Below are positions 16,739 to 26,637 of a stretch of 64,000 nt of DNA, piece after piece; the first letter of the stretch is position 1, and each line of letters starts with the position of its first letter. The notes under the pieces were generated by a model. That model did no database searches. It saw nothing but the letters and a program-made list of their open reading frames with translations, and had not been told where the DNA came from. Both the position numbers and the translations under genes were made by a program. The stretch is from Pectobacterium aroidearum (GTDB lineage Bacteria > Pseudomonadota > Gammaproteobacteria > Enterobacterales > Enterobacteriaceae), in NCBI RefSeq assembly GCF_015689195.1, contig NZ_CP065044.1:1178001-1242000 (forward strand). Direction: 5' to 3'.

Positions 16739-18454
16739 ATGGTGGATTGGGATGATCTGGAATGTCGCGTTGCGCGTGAAGAGAGCCGTTATCAGGCAGG
16801 TATAGGTACTTGCTCACTGGTGTTACAGATAGGTTTCTTCTTTGATGGTCTGAAACGCAATATCAATGTGGATGAAGAGAGCCAGCGGCTGACTAACGTA
16901 GGACGTTTGTTTCGTGCCCACTCTCTAAAAATAAAAGCAGACCTTACTTCTTCATACACGTATGCCAAAGTTTATATTCCTGGTTTAGCTACCCCCCTTG
17001 ACGATACGCCATCCGAGAGACTGGACAGCATTCTGGACGCCAGACAGAAAGCTCTGCCTGAGGACTATGCCGATGCACTGGTTGAACAGGGGAAAGAAAC
17101 GGCGGTCGATACTGTCAAGGGTGTTTTCAAGGGGGACTGGAGTCAGGTGCTCTCCAATAAGCTAGATGACCTGCGGACCATGAAGAGCGGCCTCGATGCC
17201 GTAGCGTCGACTGCCAAAAAGGCGGTGACCCGCGCGTTGCTCGAAGCCGCCGAGCCAATTCGGGATAACCCGATCGTGGCCGAGTTGATGATGACTGGGG
17301 TCGATGCTCGGGTAGATTTGGCTAAAAACAAGTTCAAAGAAAGCATTGCACTGAGTAAAAAGGAGAACCAACTGCCCATCAAACTGATCCAGATTTCGGT
17401 GTTCGGTGCCGATCTGGGGGCGGCGTTAGCCCGACGCTTTATCGACGAGTTACTGGTGTCGGTCTGTACCAAAGTAGGGAGCGAGTATCGCTACGAAGAC
17501 AGCAAGGTTGAGGTGATCTTTGCTGGCCTGTTCGACTGCACGCGCCGCAGCTCGCTGGACATGGGGGATACCGTGGCAACCGTCTCTGACGGGGCGGGTC
17601 TCGTTGCCCGGCACCCTGTTGTTGGTATGATCACTACGGCTTTTGGCGCGAAAGTGATTGAGTTCGACAAGCCCCTCCACCCCGCAGTAAAAAGCGCTTT
17701 GCACCTGATTGCGGCCCATGAACGACGAGAATACCGTCCTTTGCTGCCCCTGGGGCCGCTCCGGTCCGGCTGGCGTGAGGTGCTCTGTCCCGGCATCAGT
17801 GAAGACGTGACGGGAGGACTGTTACCCAACGAACAGCGCCCCAGTGCCGAGCTGTGCCGGGTGCCGTTGCGACAAATGTTTGAAACCGCGCGTAGGGCGC
17901 AGGTGCCTTTTCCCAATTTTCGCACTCTTGATGCTAAAAACCCACGAGTAGCCCAGTATTTCGTCATGCAGGATAGCCGGCAGGGCTACTCCGCGAAGGC
18001 ATACAGTGAGTTCTACAGCAAATGGGTAGGGAAAACGGCCCCGACCCCAGAGGTGTTCGAACTGCATATGATCCACTACTGCGTCTGGCTGGGGGAAAAA
18101 TTGCATGACTACAAGATACTCCTCCGAAACGTGAGTGGAAGTGAACGGGATAAACTCAACGCGCAGTGGGGCTGGCTGAAGCAGGTTGAGTATGATGCGG
18201 ATAATGTGCGGAGAAGCAGGGGGCTGCGTCGGCAGATGTATCACGGCGCCGATTTGGTGAAGTTCTTTGATAGCCGGAAGCGGGTGCCTCGTGAGGCGGA
18301 TATCTTCTTCAATTATTTTATGCACGACTTTGCATCAGAGGAACTCCGGTTCGCTACGCTGGACGATCAGGCGAATACGATGTTGAGGAACAATAATTTC
18401 TTCGTCCCACGTGGAATAGAGGTATTGGCTGCCGATGACGAGGCCGCAGCATGA
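16739..18454 (+). CDS. DUF2235/Tle1-like T6SS effector with altered catalytic residues
   Basis: A 571-residue protein related to Tle1 phospholipase effectors. FFFDGLKRNIN at residues 33-43 matches the family start FFDGTxNN. ISVFGADLGAALARRF aligns with the nucleophile elbow GFSRGAAxAR, but the Ser position is Asp (D225). FAGLFDCT gives the conserved Asp (D266). CPGISEDVTGG near 351-360 aligns with PGxHSDVGGG, where the His appears lost. PAVKSALHLIAAHERREYRPL also fits the family. The context (VgrG, DUF4123, DUF3304, PAAR) makes it the cargo. Whether it is a lipase, has new chemistry or is inactive cannot be told from sequence. No transmembrane segment is obvious. Confidence 0.78.
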   Translation: MVDWDDLECRVAREESRYQAGIGTCSLVLQIGFFFDGLKRNINVDEESQRLTNVGRLFRAHSLKIKADLTSSYTYAKVYIPGLATPLDDTPSERLDSILDARQKALPEDYADALVEQGKETAVDTVKGVFKGDWSQVLSNKLDDLRTMKSGLDAVASTAKKAVTRALLEAAEPIRDNPIVAELMMTGVDARVDLAKNKFKESIALSKKENQLPIKLIQISVFGADLGAALARRFIDELLVSVCTKVGSEYRYEDSKVEVIFAGLFDCTRRSSLDMGDTVATVSDGAGLVARHPVVGMITTAFGAKVIEFDKPLHPAVKSALHLIAAHERREYRPLLPLGPLRSGWREVLCPGISEDVTGGLLPNEQRPSAELCRVPLRQMFETARRAQVPFPNFRTLDAKNPRVAQYFVMQDSRQGYSAKAYSEFYSKWVGKTAPTPEVFELHMIHYCVWLGEKLHDYKILLRNVSGSERDKLNAQWGWLKQVEYDADNVRRSRGLRRQMYHGADLVKFFDSRKRVPREADIFFNYFMHDFASEELRFATLDDQANTMLRNNNFFVPRGIEVLAADDEAAA

Positions 18455-18513
18455 TGGTCGCAGCAAGTCTGACTATTCAGTTAAAAGAACTAATCAACTA
18501 AAAGGACTAAAAA

Positions 18514-18780
18514 ATGGGTAACGCCGTTAAGGTAGGCGATAGCGACACGGGGCACGGTAGCCATCCGTCTACGCCTGTCGCTTCAGGCTCATCAACGGTT
18601 AAGGTTGACGGCCTCCCGTTGGCTCGACAAGGCGATCCGCTGGCTCCTCACGGCCATGATCGGCGCATTAGCAGCGGTTCATCCAGCGTACTCGTTGAGG
18701 GTAAACCTGCGGCGCGCACGGGTGATGCAGTGAGCTGTGGTGGCGTGGTGATGGGCGGGGGAACGGTCACTATTGGGTGA
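18514..18780 (+). CDS. PAAR-domain spike tip protein
   Basis: An 88-residue PAAR protein that caps the VgrG needle. The PAAR repeats are visible as GKPAARTGDAVSCGG near the end and LPLARQGDPLAPHGHD in the middle, together with HGSHPSTPVASGSSTVKVDG; His and Cys residues likely bind zinc. It has no extension, so it is a stand-alone tip and not an effector fusion. It closes the vgrG island, about 60 bases after the effector gene and about 60 bases before the convergent mtnA. Confidence 0.92.
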   Translation: MGNAVKVGDSDTGHGSHPSTPVASGSSTVKVDGLPLARQGDPLAPHGHDRRISSGSSSVLVEGKPAARTGDAVSCGGVVMGGGTVTIG

Positions 18781-18837
18781 TGGCTTCGCCGCGCCCGTGC
18801 GGCGTATCCTGAATTTTCTGGAAATATTTGTTTATCG

Positions 18838-19866
18838 TCACTTTAACGCCGTCTGGAATATCCCTTCTTTCACATCCTGTGGCGTGACCACGCCAGTATC
18901 GAGTATCCAGCCGCTGATCAATGCGGCGGGGGTGACGTCAAACGCTGGGTTGTAGACTGCCGCGTTTTGCGGTGCCCACTGGCAGTGGCCGAAGCTGCCG
19001 GAGACGCCGGTGACTTCGGCGGCGGCGCGCTGTTCGATAGGTATGGCTCGGCCGTCCGGGCACGCGGGATCGTGCGTGGTGTGCGGTGCCGCGACGTAAA
19101 ACGGAATCTGATGATAGTGCGCCAGCACCGCGAGGCTGTAAGTGCCGATCTTATTGGCGACGTCGCCGTTGGCGGCAATGCGGTCAGCGCCGACCCAAAT
19201 CGCATCGACCTGGCCCTGTGCCATCAGGCTGGCGGCCATCGAATCACAGATCAACTGATAAGGAATACCCAGCTCGCCGAGTTCCCAGGCCGTGAGGCGT
19301 CCGCCCTGCAAGAGTGGTCGGGTTTCATCAACCCACACCTGAGTGACCTTTCCCTGTTGGTGCGCACGCAGCAACACGCCGATGGCGGTGCCGATGCCGG
19401 CTGTTGCCAGCCCGCCCGTGTTGCAATGGGTCAGCAGACGGCTGTTTGGTTTCACCAGCGCTGCGCCATGGTCGGCAATGCGTTCACACAGCGCGCGATC
19501 TTCTTCTACCAGCCGTAGGGCTTCCTGCACCAGCGCAGCGACAAACTGCGGCTGTGCCAACGCTAGCTTCATGCGATCCAGATTGTTCATCAGGTTCACG
19601 GCGGTAGGGCGCGATGCCCGCAGCGTGTCCAGCGCCTGTGCCAGTTCGGCCTGCGATAACCCTTTCTCTGCCAGTAGGGCGAGCAGCAGGCTGGCGGACA
19701 GGCCAATCAGCGGGGCACCGCGTACGCGTAGCGTTTGGATATGCTCAACCAGTGAGGCGACATCCGGGCAAGGGCGCCAGCATTTTTCTTGCGGTAGCGC
19801 CTGCTGGTCGAGGATCCACAGTTGGTTATCAACGATTTTCAGGCTGGTGGTGTTAAGTGTCTGCAT
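18838..19866 (-). CDS. mtnA: S-methyl-5-thioribose-1-phosphate isomerase
   Basis: A 342-residue enzyme of the eIF2B/MtnA family. It converts 5-methylthioribose 1-phosphate to methylthioribulose 1-phosphate, feeding mtnB. Marks include [16 protein letters not shown] (about residues 50-65), [20 protein letters not shown] (catalytic Cys near 162), [20 protein letters not shown] and [22 protein letters not shown] (catalytic Asp near 242). It is divergent from mtnK across a region with MetJ-like boxes. Its 3' end faces the PAAR gene of the inserted T6SS island. Confidence 0.96.
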   Translation of the reverse strand: MQTLNTTSLKIVDNQLWILDQQALPQEKCWRPCPDVASLVEHIQTLRVRGAPLIGLSASLLLALLAEKGLSQAELAQALDTLRASRPTAVNLMNNLDRMKLALAQPQFVAALVQEALRLVEEDRALCERIADHGAALVKPNSRLLTHCNTGGLATAGIGTAIGVLLRAHQQGKVTQVWVDETRPLLQGGRLTAWELGELGIPYQLICDSMAASLMAQGQVDAIWVGADRIAANGDVANKIGTYSLAVLAHYHQIPFYVAAPHTTHDPACPDGRAIPIEQRAAAEVTGVSGSFGHCQWAPQNAAVYNPAFDVTPAALISGWILDTGVVTPQDVKEGIFQTALK

Positions 19867-19919
19867 CGGTCGTTAAATCCATGTTGCATCGATATTCTTA
19901 TTCTGCCAAGATGCCTAAT

Positions 19920-19951
19920 AGATGTATAGACGTCCGAACGTTTTTATGTCC
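19920..19951. promoter_or_regulatory. Tandem MetJ operator (met boxes) between mtnA and mtnK
   Basis: Contiguous 8-mers AGATGTAT, AGACGTCC, GAACGTTT and TTATGTCC match AGACGTCT at 6, 7, 5 and 4 of 8 positions. They lie in the divergent mtnA/mtnK promoter region. The second box is the strongest. MetJ with S-adenosylmethionine is the expected repressor. Confidence 0.7.
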
Positions 19952-20018
19952 ATATATTTAGTTCAAGGATAGTTTTAATTTTAGAACCGTTTTGATTTCA
20001 GAATAGCGAGGAGTTGGA

Positions 20019-21221
20019 ATGTCACTTTACCGCACTTTTACGGCGAATGACGCTGTTGAATATGCCCGCCAGTTCGGCGGTGTCAGTCAGCCGCAAACGC
20101 TGGTAGCCGCAGAAGAAATCGGCGATGGCAATCTGAATCTGGTGTTTAAAATTAAAGATGAAACGGGCGTCAGCCGGGTGATTGTCAAACAGGCGCTGCC
20201 TTATGTGCGGTGCGTGGGAGAATCCTGGCCCCTGACCCTCGATCGCGCCCGCATTGAGGCCGAAACGTTGCTGACACACGCGCGCTTTTGTCCGCAGCAC
20301 ACCGTGACCGTGCTTTATCACGATCCCAAACTGGCAGTAATGGTGCAGGAAGATCTTTCCGATCATCGTATCTGGCGTAGCGAGCTGGTTAAAGGGGCGG
20401 ATTATCCTCAGGCGGCAGCACAGTTGGGAGAATATCTGGCACAGACGTTATTCCACACTTCTGATTTTCATCAGCACCCGCATGAGAAGAAAGCGGCGGT
20501 GAGCCAGTTCACCAACCCTGAACTGTGTCAGATTACCGAAGACCTTTTCTTTACCGATCCTTATATCGATCATGAAAGAAACCAGTTTGACGCGGCGCTG
20601 ACGCCGGATGTACAGGCGCTACGTGACGATAAAGCGTTGAAGCTGGCGGTTGCCGGGCTGAAGCATGGCTTTCTGAGCAAAGCCGAGGCGTTACTGCACG
20701 GTGATATCCATAGCGGTTCGATTTTTGTCGCAGAAGGGCGTTTAAAGGCGATTGATGCTGAATTTGGTTTCTACGGGCCGATTGGTTTTGATGTCGGTAC
20801 GGCAATCGGCAACCTGCTGCTGAATTATTGCGGCCTGCCGGGGCTGCTGGCACCGCGTGAGGCGGCGGCAGGGCGTGAACGGCGTCTGGAAGATATTCGT
20901 ACGCTGTGGCAGACCTTTTCCGCTCGTTTTCTGGCGTTGAGCGACAATGAAAGCCGCGATCCGGCACTGGCGGAATCGGGCTATGCCGCGCTGTTTTTAC
21001 AGCAGGTATGGCGGGATGCCGTTGGGTACTGTGGAACCGAATTGATTCGCCGCACGATTGGGCTGGCGCACGTCGCCGATCTGGACAGTATTCAGGAGAC
21101 GGAAGCGCGTTTAGCGTGCCAGCGTCATGCTATTTCCCTGGGCAGAACCTTAGTGCTGGCGGCTCCGCATATTGCTGATGTGGATGCGTTGCTGGCGCGT
21201 GTACGGCAGAGCGGTGCCTGA
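20019..21221 (+). CDS. mtnK: 5-methylthioribose kinase
   Basis: A 400-residue kinase of the aminoglycoside-phosphotransferase-like fold. It phosphorylates methylthioribose using ATP, the first step of recycling. Marks include the glycine-poor nucleotide loop [11 protein letters not shown] (about residues 32-42), VKQALPYVR with the ATP-binding Lys, the catalytic loop [13 protein letters not shown] (about residues 225-240) and [17 protein letters not shown] for metal binding. RBS GAGGAG lies just upstream of 20019. The divergent mtnA shares the MetJ-like control region. A hairpin terminator follows the gene. Confidence 0.96.
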   Translation: MSLYRTFTANDAVEYARQFGGVSQPQTLVAAEEIGDGNLNLVFKIKDETGVSRVIVKQALPYVRCVGESWPLTLDRARIEAETLLTHARFCPQHTVTVLYHDPKLAVMVQEDLSDHRIWRSELVKGADYPQAAAQLGEYLAQTLFHTSDFHQHPHEKKAAVSQFTNPELCQITEDLFFTDPYIDHERNQFDAALTPDVQALRDDKALKLAVAGLKHGFLSKAEALLHGDIHSGSIFVAEGRLKAIDAEFGFYGPIGFDVGTAIGNLLLNYCGLPGLLAPREAAAGRERRLEDIRTLWQTFSARFLALSDNESRDPALAESGYAALFLQQVWRDAVGYCGTELIRRTIGLAHVADLDSIQETEARLACQRHAISLGRTLVLAAPHIADVDALLARVRQSGA

Positions 21222-21248
21222 TTCGTGTAACGGCGTTATGTAAGTTCT

Positions 21249-21276
21249 CGCTCCCATCGCGAATCGGATGGGAGCG
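21249..21276 (+). terminator. Terminator-like hairpin after mtnK
   Basis: CGCTCCCATC (21249-21258) pairs perfectly with GATGGGAGCG (21267-21276). It lies between the convergent mtnK and yajD stops and may serve both. The T-run is weak on both sides. Confidence 0.6.
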
Positions 21277-21286
21277 GTAAACAGAC

Positions 21287-21637
21287 CTATTTCTTCCCTT
21301 TATTCATCATCGCCTGCAAATTCGCGAAAGGGTTATGCGTGGCAACGCCAACATCCTTCTGCGCATCCTCACCCGCGACGACCGTCGATCCATACATATC
21401 CGCATCGGTATATTTTGAATGCTCATGGTCGTGACAGTAGAGGCACAGCATTTCCCAGTTACTGCCGTCTTCCGGGTTATTGCTGTGATCGTGATCGATG
21501 TGGTGAACGGTTAATTCACGCAGGTTGGAATAGACGAATTCGCGTGAACAGCGACCACATACCCACGGGAAAAGTTTGAGCGCTTTTTCGCGGTAGCCGC
21601 TTTCAAGTCTGGCGTAGTTCTTGGGGATGTAAGCCAT
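21287..21637 (-). CDS. yajD: HNH nuclease family protein YajD
   Basis: A 116-residue protein nearly collinear with E. coli YajD. It has two CxxC pairs, VCGRC near residue 28 and LCLYC near residue 69, that would hold a structural zinc. The HNH motif is TVHHIDHDHSNNPEDGSNWEMLC. The cellular role is unknown in the family. It is a single-gene unit between mtnK and fadE. Confidence 0.93.
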   Translation of the reverse strand: MAYIPKNYARLESGYREKALKLFPWVCGRCSREFVYSNLRELTVHHIDHDHSNNPEDGSNWEMLCLYCHDHEHSKYTDADMYGSTVVAGEDAQKDVGVATHNPFANLQAMMNKGKK

Positions 21638-21705
21638 GTGTCGGGTTTCATTCAGAAGGAAAGAGGATGTGGATTTTACAACTGATGCGTGTGTAAATGA
21701 AAGAA

Positions 21706-21730
21706 CAGGCCGCCATATTGGCGGCCTGTT
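21706..21730 (-). terminator. fadE terminator
   Basis: ACAGGCCGCC (21706-21715) pairs perfectly with GGCGGCCTGT (21721-21730) around a 5-base loop. On the minus strand it is followed by TCTTTC, and it sits 6 bases past the fadE stop. Confidence 0.75.
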
Positions 21731-21735
21731 GCTGT

Positions 21736-24183
21736 TTATGCTGCTTCGGTTTTTCTTTCTGACTGCGAGACCGGTTTAGGTTTGTTGGCGGCCAGTGCGT
21801 CGAACGCAAAGTCATCCACGTTGATTGAACGTAAGCGGCTGGCTTCGGCTTTGGTCAGAATAGCCGCTTCTTCTGCGGTAATCTGACCTTCCACCAGCGC
21901 TTGTTCTGCCAATTGATCCAGTCGCATGAACGGTAGCGGCTTGTTGCTGGCTTTCGCCAGACGTTGGTAAATCGGCTCGGCGGCGATGATATCCAGTAAA
22001 GCCTCTTCCAGCAGCCCGACCGGGTTGTGTTCGCTGGCAACCAGATATTGACCGCGTCCCAGACGATTACGCGTCTCCGACGGCGTTTGCAGAATCTTCG
22101 CGACCTCATGATCGAGGCGGTCAGACGGTGCCGGGCAGCGCAGACCCAGTGGGAAGATGATGAAAGTCAGCAGTCCTGCCACGACACGATTCGGGAAGTT
22201 GCGCAGCAGCTCGTCCAGCGCCTGCTCGGCCTGATGCAGGCTGTCCTGCACGCCCCAGTGCACCAGCGGTAAATCCGCTTTCTGACGCCCTTCGTCTTCA
22301 TAGCGTTTCAGTGTGGCTGACGCCAGATAAAGCTGGCTGAGAATATCTCCGAGGCGCGCCGAGATACGTTCGCGACGCTTCAGGCTGCCGCCCAGTACCG
22401 CCATCGATACATCTGCCAGCAGTGCCAGATTCGCACTGAGCCGGTTGAGCTGCTGATAGTAATGACGCGTTTTGTCGTTCACTGGCGCACGGCTCAGACG
22501 GCCGTTGGTCAATCCAAGCCAGAAGCTGCGCACTTTGTTGCTGCCGACGTGTCCAATATGACCAACCAGCGCACGGTCAAAGCGTGATACATCGTTCTCC
22601 TGCGCTGCGGCCATCTCTTCCAGCACATAAGGGTGACAGCGGATGGCGCCTTGCCCGAAGATGATCATACTGCGCGTCAGGATATTTGCTCCTTCCACGG
22701 TGATCGCAATCGGTGCGCCCTGATAGCTGCGTGCCAAAAAGTTGGTCGGGCCGAGACAGATACCTTTACCACCGGCGATATCCATCGCATCCATCACGCT
22801 GCGCTGACCGCGGTGGGTACAGTGATATTTGACGATAGCGGAGAGCACCGCGGGTTTTTCACCCTGCATGATACCGCTGGTAATCAGTGTTGCGGCGGCG
22901 TCCATCACATAAGCGTTACCCGCAATGCGTGCCAGCGGCTCTTCGATACCTTCCATCTTACCGATGGAGATCTTGAACTGGCGGCGAATGTGCGCGTAAG
23001 CACCAATGCCGAGAGCAATCGATTTCAGCCCACCGGTGGAGTTGGACGGCAGCGTAATGCCGCGCCCGACCGACAGACATTCCATCAGCATACGCCAACC
23101 CTGGCCTGCCATCTTCGCTCCGCCGATGATGTAGTCCAGCGGGACAAAAATGTTTTCACCCTGTGTCGGCCCGTTCTGGAACGGAACGTTCAGCGGGAAA
23201 TGACGACGGCCGATTTTAACGCCGTCGGTATCCGTCGGAATCAACGCACAGGTAATGCCGACGTCGTCTTCATCGCCTAACAGATGGTCGGGATCGTACA
23301 GTTTAAAGGCCAGCCCCAGCACGGTGGCGACTGGCGCGAGTGTGATATAGCGTTTATTCCAGGTCAGGCGCATACCCAAAACCTGTTCGCCGTGCCAGTT
23401 GCCGTAGCAGACAATCCCGGTATCGGGAATCGAACCTGCATCCGAGCCCGCTTCCGGGCTGGTCAGCGCAAAGCAGGGGACTTCCTGACCGCGTGCCAGA
23501 CGGGGCAGGTAGTGATCTTTTTGCGCTTCCGTGCCGTAGTGTTGCAGCAGTTCGCCGGGGCCGAGTGAGTTAGGCACGCCGACGGTGATCGCCACAATAC
23601 TGGAGACGCCAGCCAGTTTTTGCAGTACCTGTGCCTGTGCATAGGCAGAGAATTCCAGCCCGCCGTATTGCTTCTTGATGATCATGGCGAAGAAACGGTG
23701 CTCTTTTAAAAATTCCCACAGTTCTGGTGGAATATCGGCGCGTTCGTGGGTGATTTCAAAGTCGTTTGCCATCCGGCAGGCTTCAGCAACTGGCCCGTCG
23801 ATAAACGCCTGCTCTTCGGCGGTCAATTGCGGACGCGGATAGTTATGCAGCTTTTTCCAGTCCGGCGCGCCGCGAAACAGATCGCCTTCCCACCAGGTTG
23901 TCCCGGCATCGATCGCCTCTTTTTCCGTGTTCGACATCGGCGGCATGACTTTCTGGAACATGCGCAGCGCAGAAGCGGAAACCAATTTTTGACGCAGGGA
24001 AGGAACCGTAATCGGAATCAGCAGGATCACGAGCGGAATCATCAGCCAGACTGGCCACAGTAACATCGCGGACATGGCTGCGAAGTAGGCCAGCAGAATG
24101 GCGCTGCCGAGCAGCAGACTGAGCCGATGATAAAACATCGCTCCGATGATAATCAGTAGGAGGAGGATACTGACAGCAACCAT
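21736..24183 (-). CDS. fadE: Acyl-CoA dehydrogenase FadE
   Basis: An 815-residue flavoprotein that carries out the first step of fatty-acid beta-oxidation. The N-terminus has hydrophobic segments (about residues 1-70), as in E. coli FadE (814 residues). The acyl-CoA dehydrogenase core follows: [60 protein letters not shown] and [18 protein letters not shown]-terminal extension is typical of FadE. A FadR-like operator lies about 120 bases upstream of the start. RBS GGAGA precedes the ATG. Confidence 0.97.
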   Translation of the reverse strand: MVAVSILLLLIIIGAMFYHRLSLLLGSAILLAYFAAMSAMLLWPVWLMIPLVILLIPITVPSLRQKLVSASALRMFQKVMPPMSNTEKEAIDAGTTWWEGDLFRGAPDWKKLHNYPRPQLTAEEQAFIDGPVAEACRMANDFEITHERADIPPELWEFLKEHRFFAMIIKKQYGGLEFSAYAQAQVLQKLAGVSSIVAITVGVPNSLGPGELLQHYGTEAQKDHYLPRLARGQEVPCFALTSPEAGSDAGSIPDTGIVCYGNWHGEQVLGMRLTWNKRYITLAPVATVLGLAFKLYDPDHLLGDEDDVGITCALIPTDTDGVKIGRRHFPLNVPFQNGPTQGENIFVPLDYIIGGAKMAGQGWRMLMECLSVGRGITLPSNSTGGLKSIALGIGAYAHIRRQFKISIGKMEGIEEPLARIAGNAYVMDAAATLITSGIMQGEKPAVLSAIVKYHCTHRGQRSVMDAMDIAGGKGICLGPTNFLARSYQGAPIAITVEGANILTRSMIIFGQGAIRCHPYVLEEMAAAQENDVSRFDRALVGHIGHVGSNKVRSFWLGLTNGRLSRAPVNDKTRHYYQQLNRLSANLALLADVSMAVLGGSLKRRERISARLGDILSQLYLASATLKRYEDEGRQKADLPLVHWGVQDSLHQAEQALDELLRNFPNRVVAGLLTFIIFPLGLRCPAPSDRLDHEVAKILQTPSETRNRLGRGQYLVASEHNPVGLLEEALLDIIAAEPIYQRLAKASNKPLPFMRLDQLAEQALVEGQITAEEAAILTKAEASRLRSINVDDFAFDALAANKPKPVSQSERKTEAA

Positions 24184-24302
24184 AACGTGTCTCCAGCATT
24201 GTGATCGAATGGAGGGTTTTCACTTTTCTCCAGGCTTAGTGTGCCAGTGGAAAGCGAGAACCGTTTTCATCAGTGAAATAAGGCGTAATAGGTCAATGTC
24301 GT

Positions 24303-24319
24303 AAGAGGTCTGACCTGTT
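24303..24319. promoter_or_regulatory. Putative FadR operator upstream of fadE
   Basis: AAGAGGTCTGACCTGTT matches the FadR consensus AACTGGTCNGACCAGTT at 13 of 16 defined positions, including the central GGTCnGACC. It lies in the 349-base divergent region between fadE and gmhA, about 120 bases from the fadE start. FadR is known to repress fadE. Confidence 0.65.
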
Positions 24320-24532
24320 GCTTATATTCGTTGTAGTTTATCTGATTATTTTTATCAATTCGTTTACATCATAATTACAACTCACTTCACAAACCGAACG
24401 GCAGCCGTGTGTTTTCTGACGAGCATCAGCGATCCTCTCGATCCCGTGATTACGCGCTTCTCGCTGTTAGTACGATCCGCTACACTGCATGGCAGAAGAT
24501 GATACTGTCACCAGACAAAATGAGAGGATTCC

Positions 24533-25114
24533 ATGTATCAGGATTTAATCCGTAGTGAACTGAAAGAAGCAGCGGAAACACTGAATAATTTCTTGAGTGA
24601 TGATGCGAACATTCAGTCGATTCAAAACGCTGCGTTGCTGTTGGCTAACGCTTTTAAAGCGGGTGGTAAAGTGATCTCCTGTGGTAACGGTGGTTCACAC
24701 TGTGACGCTATGCACTTTGCTGAAGAGCTGACGGGGCGTTATCGCGAGAACCGTCCTGGCTATCCGGCCATTGCGATTTCCGATCCGAGCCACCTGTCCT
24801 GCGTCAGCAATGACTTTGGCTATGACTTTGTTTTCTCACGCTATGTCGAATCACTGGGGCGTGAAGGCGATGTGCTGCTGGGTATTTCCACGTCTGGTAA
24901 CTCCGGCAACATTATTAAAGCGATTGCCGCAGCAAAAGCGAAAGGCATGAAGGTCATTACGCTGACCGGGAAAGACGGCGGCAAAATGGCGGGTTCAGCC
25001 GATGTGGAAATTCGTGTTCCGCACTTCGGTTATGCCGACCGCATTCAGGAAATCCATATCAAAGCGATCCACATCCTGATTCAACTGATTGAAAAAGAGA
25101 TGGCGGATCAGTAA
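24533..25114 (+). CDS. gmhA: Sedoheptulose-7-phosphate isomerase (phosphoheptose isomerase)
   Basis: A 193-residue SIS-domain enzyme. It makes D-glycero-D-manno-heptose 7-phosphate for the lipopolysaccharide inner core. The segments [28 protein letters not shown] (about residues 50-80), [10 protein letters not shown] and the C-terminal [18 protein letters not shown] are GmhA signatures. RBS GAGAGG precedes the ATG. It is divergent from fadE and followed by yafJ, the same order as in E. coli. Confidence 0.97.
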   Translation: MYQDLIRSELKEAAETLNNFLSDDANIQSIQNAALLLANAFKAGGKVISCGNGGSHCDAMHFAEELTGRYRENRPGYPAIAISDPSHLSCVSNDFGYDFVFSRYVESLGREGDVLLGISTSGNSGNIIKAIAAAKAKGMKVITLTGKDGGKMAGSADVEIRVPHFGYADRIQEIHIKAIHILIQLIEKEMADQ

Positions 25115-25164
25115 GCCGCATTAATACGCTCTAAAAGGGCAAGAAGGGAAGGGTAGGAAGTCAG

Positions 25165-25932
25165 ATGTGTGAACTGCTGGGGATGAGCGCGAATGTACCG
25201 ACGGATATCTGCTTTAGCTTTACCGGGCTGATACAACGCGGTGGAAACACCGGTCCGCACCGGGATGGCTGGGGAATCACCTTCTATGAAGGGAACGGCT
25301 GTCGTACGTTCAAAGATCCGCTGCCAAGCTATAACTCGCCGATTGCCCGACTGGTGCAGGATTATCCGATCAAATCGTGTGCGGTAGTTTCACATATCCG
25401 CCAGGCGAATCGCGGCGCGGTGTCGCTGGAAAATACCCATCCCTTTACCCGCGAACTGTGGGGGCGAAACTGGACGTATGCCCACAACGGGCAACTGAAA
25501 GGCTATAGCACCCTGAAAACGGGGATGTTTCGCCCTGTCGGCCAGACGGACAGCGAATTTGCTTTCTGCTGGCTGCTGTCCCAACTGTCTGAGCGTTACC
25601 CGCGTACGCCGGGTAACTGGCCTGCGGTATTCCGCTATATCGCCAAACAGGCGGATGTCCTGCGGGAGAAAGGTGTGTTTAACATGCTGCTGTCGGACGG
25701 GCGCTTTGTGATGGGGTACTGCTCAACCAAACTCTACTGGATCACCCGCCGTGCGCCGTTTGGTAAAGCGACGTTGTTAGATCAGGATGTGGAGATTGAT
25801 TTTCAGCAGCAGACGACACCCAATGATGTCGTCACGGTATTAGCGACGCAGCCGCTGACGGGCAACGAAACCTGGCATCAGATCATGCCAGGTGAATTCG
25901 TTCTATTTTGTTTCGGCGAGCGCATACTTTAA
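25165..25932 (+). CDS. yafJ: Class II glutamine amidotransferase YafJ
   Basis: A 255-residue protein of the class II (Ntn) glutamine amidotransferase family. The nucleophile Cys is residue 2 (MCELLGMS). Other marks are RGGNTGPHRDGWG (about residues 29-42), SHIRQANRG and NTHPFTRELWGRNWTYAHNGQL. It has only the glutaminase domain. The in vivo acceptor is unknown. The 3' end overlaps the convergent yafK gene by 30 bases. Confidence 0.93.
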   Translation: MCELLGMSANVPTDICFSFTGLIQRGGNTGPHRDGWGITFYEGNGCRTFKDPLPSYNSPIARLVQDYPIKSCAVVSHIRQANRGAVSLENTHPFTRELWGRNWTYAHNGQLKGYSTLKTGMFRPVGQTDSEFAFCWLLSQLSERYPRTPGNWPAVFRYIAKQADVLREKGVFNMLLSDGRFVMGYCSTKLYWITRRAPFGKATLLDQDVEIDFQQQTTPNDVVTVLATQPLTGNETWHQIMPGEFVLFCFGERIL

Positions 25933-26637
25933 GGTCGGCTGGCTGGTCATCAACGGTGGGTTAACGACGTATTGCCCGTTAAATACCGTGATGGCCGGTG
26001 GCTGATTGTGCTGATTAAAATAGGCGTACCCCGGCTGAAGCTGTTTCCAGAAGCTGGCGTAGGTGGAATTACGGTGGCGCTGCATGTTCTGTTCCGTCAT
26101 GCGGAACGGGTAGATAGCGATATCAATCTTCGGCTGACCGTTGCGTAGCGCCGCTTCAGCGTAGCGATAAATCTCATCCATGTAGGTGTTGGTCATGGCA
26201 TAGCAGCCAACCGACACACATTCGCCGTGAATCATCAAATAGCGGCCGGAATATCCCTGTGATTTATCATAGTCGTTGGGGAAACCGATATTGATTGCGC
26301 GGTAATATTGGCTGTCTGGTTTTAACTGACGCAGATCGACCTGATAGAAACCTTCCGGGCTTTTTAAATCGCCTTCAACGCGTTTTGGCCCTAACCCGCC
26401 CGAATATTTACAGATTGGGTATTGATCCAATAAACGGTATTCGTTACCGACTTTCGCATACAGTTCGAATATTCGCTCTTCTTTAAAGATCTGAATATAG
26501 ATCGGAGAGCCTAATAATTGCTGTTTTAATTCTTTTGCTATCGGCGCTAGCGGCGGTGCGGTCTCGCTGGCTGCGCTGGTAACAACAAGAGAAGGCAAAA
26601 AAAACAACATCGCAAACGACAGCGCGATTTTTTGCAT
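25903..26637 (-). CDS. yafK: L,D-transpeptidase-family protein YafK (DpaA/LdtF)
   Basis: A 244-residue periplasmic YkuD-domain protein with an N-terminal signal peptide (residues 1 to about 22, cleaved near SAASET). The catalytic motif is HGECVSVGCYAMTNT (about residues 136-150) with the active-site Cys in SVGC. The E. coli homologue detaches Braun lipoprotein from peptidoglycan and is not a classic cross-linker. It is convergent with yafJ, sharing 30 coding bases. RBS and promoter lie in the 257-base region before the methyltransferase terminator. Confidence 0.92.
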   Translation of the reverse strand: MQKIALSFAMLFFLPSLVVTSAASETAPPLAPIAKELKQQLLGSPIYIQIFKEERIFELYAKVGNEYRLLDQYPICKYSGGLGPKRVEGDLKSPEGFYQVDLRQLKPDSQYYRAINIGFPNDYDKSQGYSGRYLMIHGECVSVGCYAMTNTYMDEIYRYAEAALRNGQPKIDIAIYPFRMTEQNMQRHRNSTYASFWKQLQPGYAYFNQHNQPPAITVFNGQYVVNPPLMTSQPTLKYALAETK

